Of a stretch of 64,000 nt of DNA, positions 1 through 10,929 are shown one piece after another (position 1 is the first letter of the stretch; each line of letters starts with the position of its first letter). A program made the position numbers and the translations under genes. Source of the DNA: Termitomyces sp. T153. Taxonomy: Eukaryota > Basidiomycota > Agaricomycetes > Agaricales > Lyophyllaceae. The notes below the pieces were generated by a model. It was given only the letters and a program-made list of their open reading frames with translations. It was not told where the DNA came from and did no database searches. The stretch spans positions 868,001 through 932,000 of the forward strand of contig JACKQL020000003.1 in assembly GCA_018296165.2 (NCBI GenBank), in the 5' to 3' direction.

Positions 1-663
1 ACACCAATGCCTCTCCCCCGTGTTCCCTTCACATTCATTCTCGCGCCACATTATCACCCAGCTCTGGCTCAACTCGCGCCCTTCCGCAAAGCTCTCCCTT
101 TCCGTACGATGTTCAATGTCCTGGGGCCTCTTATAAACCCTGCGAGCCCGCGTGGAATGGTACTCGGCGTCGCGGAGCGTGAAATTGGACCGACATTCGC
201 GCGTTCTCTGCGAGAAGGTGGTGTCGAACGTGCCCTTGTCGTATGTGGTTTCGAAAGACTTGACGAGATCAGCTGTGCAGGCGAGACGTGGGCTTGGGAA
301 CTACGCGAAAACGGCATAGTTACAGAGACGACATTGTCTCCGGAGATGTTCGGTGTGTTACGGCATCCCCTGAAGGACGTCGCCGGTGGATCTCCCGCAG
401 AGAATGCTGAAACGTTTAGAAAGCTCTTGGGGTTACGACAAGGTCATATCGTACCCCAAAAGCTGGTTCCCGTACTAGATTTCGTGCTCATGAATGCCTC
501 GGCACTACTGGTAGTAGCGGGAATAGCCAATAACTACAAAGAGGGGACAGCACTGGCAAGGGAAAGCATTCTTTCTGGAAAAGCATGGGCAGCTCTTGAC
601 CAGTTTAGAGCTGCTGGGAAGGCAGCAGCGCAGAAAATTGCACCCATTAGTGAGGATGTATAA
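1..663 (+). CDS. TRP4: Anthranilate phosphoribosyltransferase, C-terminal part (5' end outside window)
   Basis: The enzyme joins anthranilate to phosphoribosyl pyrophosphate, the second step of tryptophan synthesis from chorismate, in the cytosol. About 218 residues are visible. Near the start is the family signature LAPHYHPA followed by FRTMFNVLGPLINPA, and further on are the conserved ERALVV, DEIS and the closing stretch with NASALLVVAG. The glycine-rich PRPP loop expected upstream is not present, so the gene enters the window already in progress. The frame is open to the left edge, so the ATG at base 7 is probably not the true start. The stop is TAA at 661-663. The neighbour on the right is convergent, with only about 70 bp between the two stops. 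Identification rests on motif recognition and is firm. Confidence 0.93.
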   Translation, partial: TPMPLPRVPFTFILAPHYHPALAQLAPFRKALPFRTMFNVLGPLINPASPRGMVLGVAEREIGPTFARSLREGGVERALVVCGFERLDEISCAGETWAWELRENGIVTETTLSPEMFGVLRHPLKDVAGGSPAENAETFRKLLGLRQGHIVPQKLVPVLDFVLMNASALLVVAGIANNYKEGTALARESILSGKAWAALDQFRAAGKAAAQKIAPISEDV

Positions 664-735
664 AGGCTCAGTTGTATTTTATGAGCATACTCAAATTACT
701 AAGGGTAGCAATAATCGGAAAAGGTATGGAGAGGA

Positions 736-1855
736 TCACAGCCCTAGCTCTTGCAGCTTGTAACGCTTCTGCTGAAGGTGCCAAGTTCTTCGAGTGTGAT
801 TCTTAGTTGTGGCGCGATGTGCAAATATGGTTAGGCTTACATGTAACCATGTTCCCAAGTTCGCCAAACCTTGGTAGCCTTTTCCCCTGCAGTCTTCATC
901 AATGTCTCATATATGTGGCTTCTTGAGCGGAGCAGCTCTCCCCGGATGTCTAACACGATTTGGAGGGCCTTCTTGCATTCGGCAACGGCTCTATTTGATA
1001 TGTAGTTTGCGGTTTCCCCAGCGATGCTTTCCTTGTGGTAACTGGAATGGATAATCAATGTCTGTGAAAAATGATCTATGAAGAACTTACGAAAGAAGAT
1101 CGTTGGTAGCTGATATCCAGAAGTCCATATCTGCCATAACCTGGAAGCAAGTCACATAGTCCACTTGTCGGGACTTCGGAAACAACATCAGGGCGAATGC
1201 AACAGCTACCCCTGTACGATCACGAAGGAACCACGGGAAGCGTGTCGAAGCGCTCGATAGTTCCAGCTTCTCCACAGAGGGTTCAATGCAAGTCCCCGAG
1301 ACAAATTCAAACGTGGCGCTGATAATTGAATTGGCAAAAAAGACAGGATAGAAGTCGAACATGGCGTGAAGGACAGATGCCAAGCGATCGAGAACGGGGT
1401 CAAGTTGAGGTAGCTTGCGGATGAAGCGTTCCTGAAATGCGATGTATGTCGAGATGTCCTTGGATGATACATCATCTATGTAAATTAAATACCTAGCAGG
1501 GCACGCAAGCCCTAAGTCTATATAACCGACTCAATGGTCAAGATCCAAACGTACCAGTTGTACAGTGCTATTTGTTTCTTCTCATCGAATGTGCAATCAT
1601 GATACGCCAGCTTAAAAAGATAAATCGTCATGAATTTGTGATATATATAGAAATTTGGAGGACAACCTCTATCAGACTTGCGGCCAGGTGCAGGATCTTG
1701 TTCATATGGTTCGCGGGAAGGTTGTGAACTTCTATCTCGTTTCGCATGAACTTTTCAAGTTCCTCATTGGTAGCACACGGTGAAGAGTCGTATGTTGAAA
1801 ACATTTCGTGATCGTGGAGAAAATCCTTGAGAATTGCTGCGATGTCTTTAGGCAA
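736..1855 (-). CDS. Trichodiene-synthase-like sesquiterpene synthase (class I terpene cyclase)
   Basis: The family ionises farnesyl diphosphate with Mg2+ and cyclises it. Exons consistent in phase are 1667-about 1852, 1555-1610, 1091-1492, 841-1041 and 736-787 (minus strand; introns 49-62 bp with GT..AG ends). Visible signatures are the Asp-rich region IDDVSSKD, FPWFLRDRTGVAVAF, the NSE-type metal motif ATNDLLSYHKE formed across the 1042-1090 intron, AGETANYISNRA, and a C-terminal ITWHL followed by RYKL formed across the 788-840 intron. These match the trichodiene synthase (TRI5) group. The visible length is about 300 residues against about 375 usual, and the first exon is not resolved: an ATG at 1929 needs an intron before the frame near 1850. 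The product cannot be predicted. No P450 or other pathway genes lie beside it. Confidence 0.88.
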
Positions 1856-1929
1856 TCAGCATGCAGAAAGCCAAAAAATGAGTGAAGCACGGACTTTTCT
1901 CTGAGGGAGTGCACGGGACATTCAGGCAA

Positions 1930-3362
1930 CCAGGCATGACTAAGGCCAGATTTATGTTATGGTAAGAGAATGTAACGACGGTTATGCACGCAGCAATCTG
2001 TTTTATAGCAACGCAATATATTAAAAATGGGATTTGTATTGCGGGAAATTGATAGACGCCATAAGCCGGCGTTCAGGCATACGTGAACCTCGCTGGTAGC
2101 CGGCGTGCGCCCTATCGGAGCACCACTACTCTCCTGTTTCAAGTACTACATACTATTTGGAGGAACACAATTCTGCATATTTGCCTCTACAACTGGTCTT
2201 CACACACAAGATTCAATTTACAAGCTATACATATACGTACCCCTGATGTGGACGTCACAGTGGCTTCGATGCTCGTCCATCTGTGATCGATCGGGACATC
2301 TAGAATTCTGATAAAGCTTGCCTCGCAAGATAAGGTGCTTCGTAGTCCCAAGCTTCTTCGCAATCCCGAGGTTCTCGGGACATATGCACACGTTATTCAG
2401 TGGCCTGCAAGACGTAACTTGGGCTCAAATCATGAACCATCACCGAGAGATCAACAATGGCCTGAACAAATCCCGCTAGTTTTTCCAACCCGGCGCATCG
2501 GCACCGCTATACAAGGAATGCCGAAAGTATATTATCTATGGATCTCCGCTATTATATCAAAGTCGGAGCAGGTGAGTACACGCCACACGTTTTCCACTCT
2601 ATAGATGAATGATCATTCTCTAAAGATGTGATCGTCTACTTGTTCTGTATGTGTATTAAAGGGGTATCAGGAAATAAATACCAAGCTCCTGCGTTGAAGT
2701 AAAATATTTGGACCTCACTCCGTACACTCCGGATTGATAGCTGGTTTGACTCAGCAGAAACGAGCCGACAAGCCGAATGCGACGGAGCGCGCACACTTTC
2801 GAGTCAGATATGCAAAAATTCGGGGAGGAGCGTTTTGGATTTGGTTTTGAATTTCACGGTTGGCAAGTAATTTACATGTCAAACAGGGGCTGCATTTATT
2901 TATCATAGGCAATCATAGTCCCGGATGCCATATTTCTCGATTGCCATCCTCGTTCGATGACTGCATCTTGTCTCGCTTTTGGTATCGTCGTTACCAGCCT
3001 GCCAATGGCCAAGTGTTTGCAGGGCTAGCAGTCCCACAATTAACCTTGAGTTCCACAATCTGGACAGATGACGTAGCTTTCAGTATGTGTCTTATAGATA
3101 ATCAAGAATTATTGAGTAATGACATGGTTTCATATGCGTTACTGTTTCAGTCATATCCTCTGCTGATTCTATGGTAAGAGTTGGGCATCAAGGTGATGTG
3201 CCGGGTTTGAACAAGGCTAGGCCAGGCCCGGCTTCGGCTTGCCCCGGCTTTCGGTACATAGTTCGTTATGACATTTATTGAGGATACAGTACTTAAATTG
3301 TTGATTATATTTTTCCATAATGGAGGCAAAAACCAAAATCGTAGGCCATGGAAGGGCGTGAG
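1930..3362. other. Intergenic stretch, no gene recognised
   Basis: Only short open frames without recognisable motifs occur on both strands. Part of it may be promoter of the minus-strand terpene synthase gene. I see no transposon signature here. Confidence 0.5.
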
Positions 3363-3594
3363 AACATGTTTCAGGACAGGATGCAATTTTTGAATAAAAT
3401 CAAAAACTTAGAACTCAGCTAATAGCTCATTCTTGATTAGTCAAGAATTGAGATCGGTAATCTGCTTTGTGTGACCCCACACACTTCAGAAGACATGTGT
3501 CAGGACAGATGCAATCTTTGAATAAATAAAACTCAGCTAATAGCTCATTTTGATTGTCAAGAATCGAGATCAGTAATCTGCTTTGTGTAACCCC
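3363..3594. repeat. Direct tandem duplication, about 105 bp unit (3363-3476 and 3493-3594)
   Basis: Both copies run from a CAGGACAG..ATGCAAT segment through CTCAGCTAATAGCTCATT and AATCTGCTTTGTGT to ACCCC. They differ by several substitutions and small indels. No coding potential was recognised. Confidence 0.8.
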
Positions 3595-3746
3595 GAAGCC
3601 ACGGCCCAGGCACATCAGGCTTTGCATATTTGCAAGCTGAGATCCAGGCTCTGCAAATAATGAGGATCGAAAGGCGTACGAGTATACTTGCTTAATGGAG
3701 CTTTGGCAGATGAGGAAGAAGAGTCGAAAACATACCGCTTGGCAGA

Positions 3747-4205
3747 GCTGAGTTGGAGGGATCAGTGAGTCTCTGCCATTTTTGGTTGACATTGTTAAAG
3801 ATCAACCTTATCAACATTACAGTGACTTTTTAGGTACCTGATAGACGAAATCTTAAGGCTGACTCCAGTTACTTTACAACCCCATTTCGCATCACAAGCA
3901 AAACAGAAGCTGATAAAATTACGGCGCCACACCAAATAAGATGAGTACAAGTCTCGATATTGACTTTTTCAGTGTCTTCGTGGTCAAGGAAAGTTGAACT
4001 GTCTGAGAACTAAAAAATGCTTGGCCAATTCGCATTATGTGCTGAGTTGGAGGGATCAGTGGGTCCCTTCCATTTTTGGTTGACATTGTTAAAGATCAAC
4101 CCTATCAACATTACAGGGACTTTTTTGGTACCTGATAGACGAAATCTTAAGGCTGAACTTTACAACCCCATTTCGCATCACAAGCAAAACAGAAGCTGAT
4201 AAAAT
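3747..4205. repeat. Direct repeat pair of about 170 bp (3747-3920 and 4041-4205)
   Basis: Each copy starts GCTGAGTTGGAGGGATCAG, passes through TGGTTGACATTGTTAAAGAT and ends ACAGAAGCTGATAAAAT. About 120 bp of unique sequence separates them. The first copy carries about 12 extra bases (TGACTCCAGTTA). The ends do not start TG or end CA, so an LTR (TRIM-like) origin is not supported. A local duplication is the simpler reading. Confidence 0.8.
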
Positions 4206-4499
4206 CAAGGTAGTAGAGGATCTGTTTACCATGGTAAGACTTCCGATCAGACTCAACTTATGAGACAGAAATCAGTTCATTGCATTGTACAAATATATGA
4301 CGATAAAGGATAATTGGCAGATGGAAGTCCGCTGAAGGGAGGCACGAAATGAATGCGGAACGCGTTTCCTGCTGAGCAGTCACGGTCACATGCTTCGTGC
4401 CTCTTAACTTCGAACCTTCATCTACGCGCCGTATACAAGCGCTCTTTATCGTATTTCTTTCTCTAATCCGCATCTTTCTCTTACTTCTTCCTCTGAGGT

Positions 4500-5604
4500 A
4501 TGGCCGCATCTGGATCTCGCCCTGCATTACCTCGGGGGCTCACCCCGGCTTCGTCCTCGACCGCGCATCGTCCGCGCACGCGCTCCCAACCCCCTTCCCC
4601 ACTGGGACTTCCTCCTGAGGCCTCTACCTCCTCGCGCACAACCATGACGGTCATTCCAGAGGCTCACGACGCTGAGATCTGCGCTCACGAAGATTCCGAC
4701 CCCTCGTCCGATGATCTGGGGGTCGACTTTGAGGAGCCTCCCTCTGGGGGCCTCGGGGAAGCCTTCACTGGGAGCCACGTCACCTACGCCCCACTTCCCA
4801 CAGGTGACATGACGCCATCTGGCGAGGCCTCCGCAGCTTCGGCCCGCTATCTGCCTTCTCTGGTATCATCCGCGGCTCCGCTTGCCTCCTTACCCCCTCG
4901 GACCGCGGCCAATTCCGCGGCATCCCTCGACACTACACGCTCGGTTTCACCATTGTCTTTTCTCCAGTTCGTATCCCTTCACGCGCCGCCTCCCCTACCA
5001 GGGCACCTTCGCCACCTTCCGCTGCAGCTGATCCCCCTTCCCCTGCTTCACCTCTATCTCCTAAAAAGACCGCAGGGAGGCGAGCCTCCAAATGTCCTGC
5101 TACTACACCTGCGCCACAGCTGTCCCTTGATACGGCGGAAAGCTTCTTACATTCCCTGGACGCTCCCTCGGTGCCACCTTCGGGCCCTGTTACATCAGTG
5201 GGACCCTCCGGGTCTACGTCTCCCACTACAGCCTCAGATTGCCTCACTATCTCGCGCGCAGCGCTCGCAGACCTCCTTCAGAGGTACAGCGTGGATATTG
5301 CGCAGATAGTTCTGTCGACAGTTCATCAACAGCTTCCATCTGGCATTCCGGCAGGACCACAGATTGCCGGCCTACAGCCAGCATTTCACCTGTCTAGCAT
5401 TGCAGCGCTACCTCAGAGTACTGGCTTACAGCCTGCATTACAGCCTGTGTTACCTCATTCCTCTCATACCCCGCTACAGTCGGGCCTTCATCCCTTGTCC
5501 ACACCCTGCCTCTCATCCACTGCGATTGAGCCCCTTGCACCCACTTCTGTATATGGGAGGCCTGGTCAACACGCTCCTACACATTACATGCATCATTCCA
5601 GGGC
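4500..5604 (+). pseudogene. Gag-like Ser/Pro/Ala-rich region of the DIRS-like element
   Basis: Translation from the ATG at 4500 gives a low-complexity protein rich in Ser, Pro, Ala and Thr with an acidic patch. The reading continues in another frame from about 4975 through PKKTAGRRASK and LTISRAALADLLQRYS up to about 5604, so at least one frameshift or an unseen intron lies near 4960-4980. The base composition is CpG-rich, unlike the part that follows. No zinc knuckle was seen. The gag role is inferred from position. Confidence 0.45.
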
Positions 5605-6061
5605 ACCTCCTTCATTGACCTCCTGGGGCATCGGCTTCACCCTGAATGGGAAGTGGCTGGCCTGGAAGCTACTACCAGGATGGATGTCACCTGATTGCAA
5701 CATAGGCTGGGCCAAGATGGTCACTATTGACCTTGCTGTGCACACGATCATTGCAGCAAAATACAGAGATTGCCATATAGTTATTCATTCAGACAATGCA
5801 GGTTGCGTTGGAGCCTTAGTGGCAGGATGCTCACGAAACTCAGCTTGTAACTTCATTCTACAAAATATTGTGTTGAACTTTCAAGCTCATTCTATATGGA
5901 TTTCCACTGTGTGGGTCTCAACATTGGAGAATCCTGCTGACAATCCATTGCACAGTATTTTTCCTTCAAGATGGCTACTCTTCCCTTTCCCTCCAGCATT
6001 ACCTCCCTACCTTAAATCCTTTGTGTCTGCAAGCATTGCACACTCTGTTTTACTGGAGTGA
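5605..6061 (+). pseudogene. RNase H-like domain of the DIRS-like element
   Basis: The translation carries SWGIGFTLNGKWLAWKLLPGW, IGWAKMVTIDLAVHTI, IHSDNAGCVGAL, a SRN motif and NPADNP. These are the features of the RNase H-like domain of tyrosine-recombinase retroelements in agaricomycetes. The SDN aspartate is kept. The usual first catalytic region (DAS before WGIG) reads PSLTS here, so a key acidic residue is missing, and the usual IGWAE glutamate is replaced by Lys. The domain is fused directly to gag-like sequence, so the reverse transcriptase has been lost. Confidence 0.65.
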
Positions 6062-6533
6062 GCTTACCGGATCTCATCCTAATTAGACTAGTCTGGATCA
6101 TTACAGATCATTTATTCAATGAGCACATATTCAATGAGCACATCATTAGGGGCAAACCATTGGCTGACATGATTCATTTGTCCATTCAAAATGCTGTTAA
6201 GAGCGTGCCACTAGATGGGTCATGAGTTTCTATCTAGGGTTTTTGGCCATGAATCTGAGGAGGCTGACCAGAGCTTCTCTGGCAATTCTTCTTTCTTATG
6301 CATGGACTTCTTACATGTACTGGCAAACTATCACATTGACTGTCCATTCACAATGGGGGACACATCTTGGGAAAGTGATATGCAGTCTTGATCTCCACAT
6401 GGCTCCTGCTGTTAAGATCATGGTCTGCATTTCAATCGTCATCAAGACGATTACAGTCTGTATTATCATTGAGATGATTATGGTCTGCATCTATACAGAG
6501 TTGCCCAATCATCACAAGTCAATGCACTTATTT
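6062..6533 (+). other. Decayed internal sequence of the DIRS-like element
   Basis: All frames are interrupted. A degenerate local repeat built on ATGGTCTGCAT and GATTACAGTCTGTATT occurs at about 6415-6495. No domain is recognisable. Confidence 0.4.
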
Positions 6534-6788
6534 GAGATGCCTGGAAGGAATCTACACAGGGAAAATATACCTCTGCCATTCATCATTTTCAAGCACACTG
6601 CACTGTCAATGGCATTCCACTACATCAAACCTTGCCTGCCTCAGAGGAACTACTTTGTGATTTTGCTGCATCATTCACTGGTAGGATGGCAGGAAAGAGC
6701 GTATTGGCAAAGTGTGATGGGATAAGGGCATGGCATATACAAAATGGATTTGTGTATCATGACAGTCAGGAGTTGGAATATGTGATCA
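6534..6788 (+). pseudogene. Tyrosine-recombinase-like gene, N-terminal fragment (left of Gypsy-1)
   Basis: In one frame the translation shows WKESTQGKYTSAIHHFQAH, LPASEELLCDFAASFTGR and GIRAWHIQNG. This is the SAM-like core-binding region typical of tyrosine recombinases in mushroom retroelements. The frame is open into the Gypsy-1 insertion point and resumes at 16972. The target duplication GATCA falls within the codons of the recombinase. Confidence 0.65.
6784..6788. repeat. Target site duplication GATCA, left copy
   Basis: GATCA directly precedes the 5' LTR (TGTCACG..) and recurs directly after the 3' LTR at 16972-16976. Confidence 0.9.
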
Positions 6789-7790
6789 TGTCACGACCCA
6801 CTCCTTAGCTCCCTAGAACTGCTCCCAACCCCTCCCGATTTCCCGTCTAACTCCCCTGAACCCCACCCACACTTTTGCGCCCACACTGAATAACTCCGAC
6901 GCTTCTCCGGCAAACCCCGACGGCAACTCCCTCTCCGTAGCCATCAACCCCCCCCCTGAAACCTTCCCCCACTGTTCCTGGCCACGTCATACGTCCCCGA
7001 CCCCCTACCCTAGTTTACCTGACCCGTCCCGGAGTGTCACAACGTCCCCAGAGCGGCTGCGCCCCCAACTGATCCCATCAGAATACTGCCGTGGCCCGAC
7101 CTTGGATTGTACCCGACACCTGTCTACTCCACACAGCTCCGTCAACCCCTGCCACCATATCCGCTGCCCTCAGAGGTACCCAGTAGTCGGTATATAAGTC
7201 ATAGAATAACTCCTTGAACTTTAGTCTTGATATTACATTTACCGGTTTCCTATGTCTCGTCTCTAGTCTCGTCTCTGTTTCTGTTTTTTTAAGTTTCGAA
7301 TCTATCTTTTCCCTCAGTCTCATCTCGTCTCTGTCTTGTCTTGACTGTACATATTTCCTTTGTCCTTCTAAGTTCCTCTTGCTCCCTACATCAGTACGAA
7401 CCCCACGCACGTGCCACAACCCGAACATTCTTAACGACAACTCCGAACCTCGCTACCTGCTTGACCCCAGAACCCATCAAGCCCTGGTGATCCCCTGTCC
7501 AGCTCCGACCCCGCCCCCATCACCCGAGAAGCCTCTGCCTACCCCGCAATCTATTTGTGCGCCCACTAACTAGCCCTGACACCCGCCCTGGGTCAACGAC
7601 CAGTACCTTCGGTCTTAGACTCCTCCAGACCACTCAGGACTTGCTCAGGCTGCTCTCCCTAGGGACCCCCTCACAAGCTTTCCCCACCTCCGCTCCAACT
7701 CCAGATGCCTGGTTGTAAGCGCAGGACATCGCGTCTGCCTAGTAAGGACTTGCCAGTGTACTGAGCCCCTATCGTCAGCGGAACCTGACA
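6789..7790 (+). repeat. 5' LTR of Gypsy-1 (1,002 bp)
   Basis: It starts TGTCACGACCC and ends GGAACCTGACA. Its last 367 bp match the 3' LTR at 16605-16971. Its first part matches the solo LTR at 44444-45599 (same TGTCACGACCC start, TATA box and start-site motif), which confirms the left boundary even though the local 3' LTR lacks it. Confidence 0.9.
7191..7235 (+). promoter_or_regulatory. LTR promoter: TATA box and inferred transcript start
   Basis: TATATAAG occurs at 7191-7198. AGTCTTGATATTA at 7223-7235 begins 32 bp downstream, a normal TATA-to-start distance. The same pair, TATATAAG and CTAGTCTTGATATTG, is kept in the solo LTR on the minus strand near 45111-45157. The start site is inferred from this spacing and from complementarity to the primer site. 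Confidence 0.7.
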
Positions 7791-7803
7791 TAATATCAAG
7801 ACT
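7791..7803 (+). promoter_or_regulatory. Primer binding site, self-priming type
   Basis: TAATATCAAGACT directly follows the 5' LTR. Its reverse complement is exactly AGTCTTGATATTA at 7223-7235, the inferred 5' end of the transcript. Tf1 of fission yeast uses the 5' end of its own mRNA as primer in this way. No tRNA-type primer site was noticed. Confidence 0.75.
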
Positions 7804-7822
7804 CCCCCTTACCCCGTTCTCA

Positions 7823-10330
7823 ATGTCTGCGTTTAACCCTGCGTACAACCCTGTCGGTTACCCAACCGACGCCTATGGCCGACCCCTACTGGAAAATTCC
7901 TACGCCCCATTCTACCCGGGTCCCTTTGCAGACCAATATGTGCCCCGTCACTGGACCCCTGACCCCAACCAGGCGTTCTACGCCCCCTCCATCAGCCAGG
8001 GAATACCCCCGGGCTGGAGCCACCCTCCCGCATTCCACGCCAATGGCAACAACCCCTGTATCAACCCCAGAGGATACTCCGCAGCACCCCCAACCCCGCC
8101 TACCTCCCCCCCACCCATTACTATGCGTACCCAATCCCCACTGCAGCCCCAGTCCCTTCGGAGGCCACGGATAACTATTCCCCCCCTGCCCACCATTCGC
8201 CGCTCAAACCCCTCCTTTTCCTAGGCAGCAAAGGATTGAAGCCTACGCCCAGCAACGCGACAAAGTCCTCCGCTTCCTCCGCCTGTCCCCCGCGGAATTC
8301 GCAAGGTGTACCCGCACCCTCCTCACCAACCTAGGCTACCCCAATGCCTCCACAACTCCGGAGGTCTGGGCAGATCGACTCCTCAACTTCCACGAATGCT
8401 ACCTGCAAGGGAACCTCCCGGAGAATACGCAAGGCACCCTGAGCATCAACGACAACTTATGGAACAAGCTCCACGCCTTGGTCAAAGAAATCCACACTAG
8501 CCCGAACCCCCGCCCCTTCGAAGACCCTCTGGATCCCGCCCACTCCTTCCACGTGCAATGCGAGGAACCCGTCGGGACACGAAATGAAGCCCCATCTTCC
8601 GTTCCCCATCAGCAGGAAGAACTCAATGCAGCCTCCAGCATCTTGAGGAACCTCAACCCCGCAGGGGGGTTGTTCGACCAACCCACCGCCCACACCCTGG
8701 CTCTCTCTGCCCAGCCCCAGGCCAGCTCAGTGCCCAGCGCCTTCTGAACCTGGGACCAACCCGCTGCCCCTGAACTCCGTTCCCAACGACCGCCCTTATG
8801 CGTCAACGACGACAACAGGACCCTCTCCTATATCAATGAGCCAGGCAACCCCGCCGACGAACACTCCCTGCGCAATGGGTCCCAATGAGACCAACCCCCC
8901 CACTTTGATCTCCGCGCCCCTCATAGCAATGCCCCTCCACCCCGTCCCAATGCCCCAGTTCCCCCACAACAGCCCATGGGCCCCGGGGCGCCCCGACCCC
9001 CTTTTTCCGTCAACCCCTCTCGTCCCCCGCCCACCCCGATGCCTAATCCCCCCACCGACGCCAACTATTTTGGACCCCCAAATCCTGGAGGACCCCCTCC
9101 CCCTTGATGGGCCCCAGGACCCGCCCTGGGTAGTGTGGGTCAAAACCCCGGTGGAGGACCACCCAATGGCGGACCCCCGGGAGGATGGGGCCTGGCAATG
9201 GACAACTTTCCCCCCCAGCGTGGAAACGGAAATCACTACTACTACTACTACAATGCTAGACCCCCACCTCAAACTCAAAATTCACAGGACAATACCCATG
9301 ATGCACTGGCCCGGGAAGGAAAGCTCGACATCCAGAAGCCCGAACCCTTCACCGGCCGCGACCCTCAGAAGTGGCGAATCTTCCTGACCCAGTGTTTAAC
9401 TATGTTTCAAGCTAAGCCCATCACTTTTCAGCTTGAGAGCTCATGAGTAGCCTTTGCTGCATCATACTTACAGGGCATCACCTTTGACCACTATACTGCA
9501 CTACTCCAGTTTGACCCAAACAATCCCGTACTCTCCAATTGGCTCGCTTTCACCCAAGAGTTCTCAAGTAAGTTTGGCGTCTTTGACACCGTAGTGGAGG
9601 CAGAGGAAAATCTCTTCAACCTCCGAATGCACGACAACAAACGCTTCACGACCTTCATCGTACAATTCAAACGAGAGGCCTACAAGACTGGCTGGAATTA
9701 CAATGCCCTCCAGTTCGCCCTCCGTTGTGCCCTACCCCAACGGATCAAGGACGTCCTTTGCCTCGCGCCCAAACAAACCACCTACAATGGGTACAAGGCG
9801 CTCATTACTCAGGTCGACCAACGTTATTGGGAAGACCGCAGCGAAAACACGGCACCCCGGACCTTGTGGAACACCTCCGGTAACACCAACTGGCAGGCCG
9901 GAGCAACCAATGGCATCCGATCCTCAATCCCTGCTAACCCCGCTAACCCTGCACCCCACTTCCCTCCAGGCCGAGGAGTCCCCAACACTAACTAACCCCC
10001 GGGGCAGCGCCCACCCGCCCAGCTCAATGCCACCGACCTCCATGACACCCCAGTACCCCTGGATACCAACGCCGACGATTGCGACGACATCCTGGACCCC
10101 GCCAATGATCAGGAAGCCCTATGTGCAAACAGAATCCAGGACAGCCCGTGGATTGACGTGCCAGAGAAAACACAGGAGAAACGACGGAAGGAGGGCACGT
10201 GCATCCTATGTGGTGAGCAGGGACACTTTATTCGCAGTTGCCCTGAACAACAAGTGATGGGATGCACCATGTGGACGATCGATGGAGAAGACTGTAACTA
10301 CCAGTTCACGGAAAACGAGTCAGCGGTTTA
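7823..10330 (+). pseudogene. Gypsy-1 gag polyprotein region
   Basis: The ATG at 7823 follows the LTR by 33 bp. The N-terminal part is rich in Pro, Tyr and Asn. The frame shifts near 8200 and then reads through RQQRIEAYAQQRDKVLRFL. A Pro-rich linker follows, then the capsid-like region PFTGRDPQKWRIFLTQC and SWLAF-like segments (about 9340-9860). A CCHC zinc knuckle CILCGEQGHFIRSC lies at 10200-10241. In-frame stops at 9444 (TGA) and 9993 (TAA), plus the frameshift, break the gene. Gag forms the virus-like particle and binds RNA. Confidence 0.8.
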
Positions 10331-10402
10331 GGTCTGGAAGATGCACTAGACTGCGGACCATATCCTGACGTCTTCTCCGCCCCAGCCACACTCCTCTGCA
10401 CA

Positions 10403-10870
10403 ATGATGCTCACCCTGGACAACCCCCCAGCACACCTCCCCTCCCACTCCTCCACAAACCTCCTCCTCCGCACCACTCTCCCCTTCACCGACAAACCTGT
10501 TCCCACACTAGTCGACAGCGGCGCCACTGATAACTTTGTTGATGAATCCCTGGCAGCACTCGCCCCACAACCCCTCCGCCGCCTCCCCGCCCCGATCCCC
10601 CTCAAACTCTTTGACGGAGACTCTACCCCAGCGGGAGACATCACTCATTGCCTAGAAACGACCCTGACCTTTGCCGATGGACAACAGCAAGAACTCCGAC
10701 TACTCGTCACAAAATTACACCCCTCTGCCCCCGTCATCTTAGGGTTCTCATGGCTCCGCTCCACCAATCCCTGCGTTGATTGGCCCAGTCTCACCCTACA
10801 CCTTACCGGGACAACCCCACCAACTCCAGACTGGTACCCTTCCATGTCTCACCCCCCTCCAAGAACTCCA
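10403..10870 (+). pseudogene. Gypsy-1 retropepsin-like aspartic protease, first domain
   Basis: The translation shows PVPTLVDSGATDNFVDESL with the DSGA active-site signature near 10508, the LKLFDG flap-side segment, and the hydrophobic-Gly motif VILGFSWLRS near the end. Spacing fits a complete retropepsin monomer of about 110 residues. A second domain with the same plan follows. Confidence 0.8.
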
Positions 10871-10929
10871 AGACCACGATCAACCAACCCCGGACCCCGC
10901 CGCAACTTTGCTCTAGGTCTGCACAATTG

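Noticed and set aside
3747..4205. TRIM-type mini LTR element
   Set aside because: The repeat pair lacks TG..CA ends, a primer site and target duplication.
9234..9250. Trinucleotide (ACT/TAC)n run
   Set aside because: It is a short microsatellite-like stretch within the gag linker, too short to interpret.
8796..9278. 160-codon minus-strand open frame over gag
   Set aside because: Its Gly/Val/Ser-rich translation mirrors the Pro-rich gag linker on the other strand.
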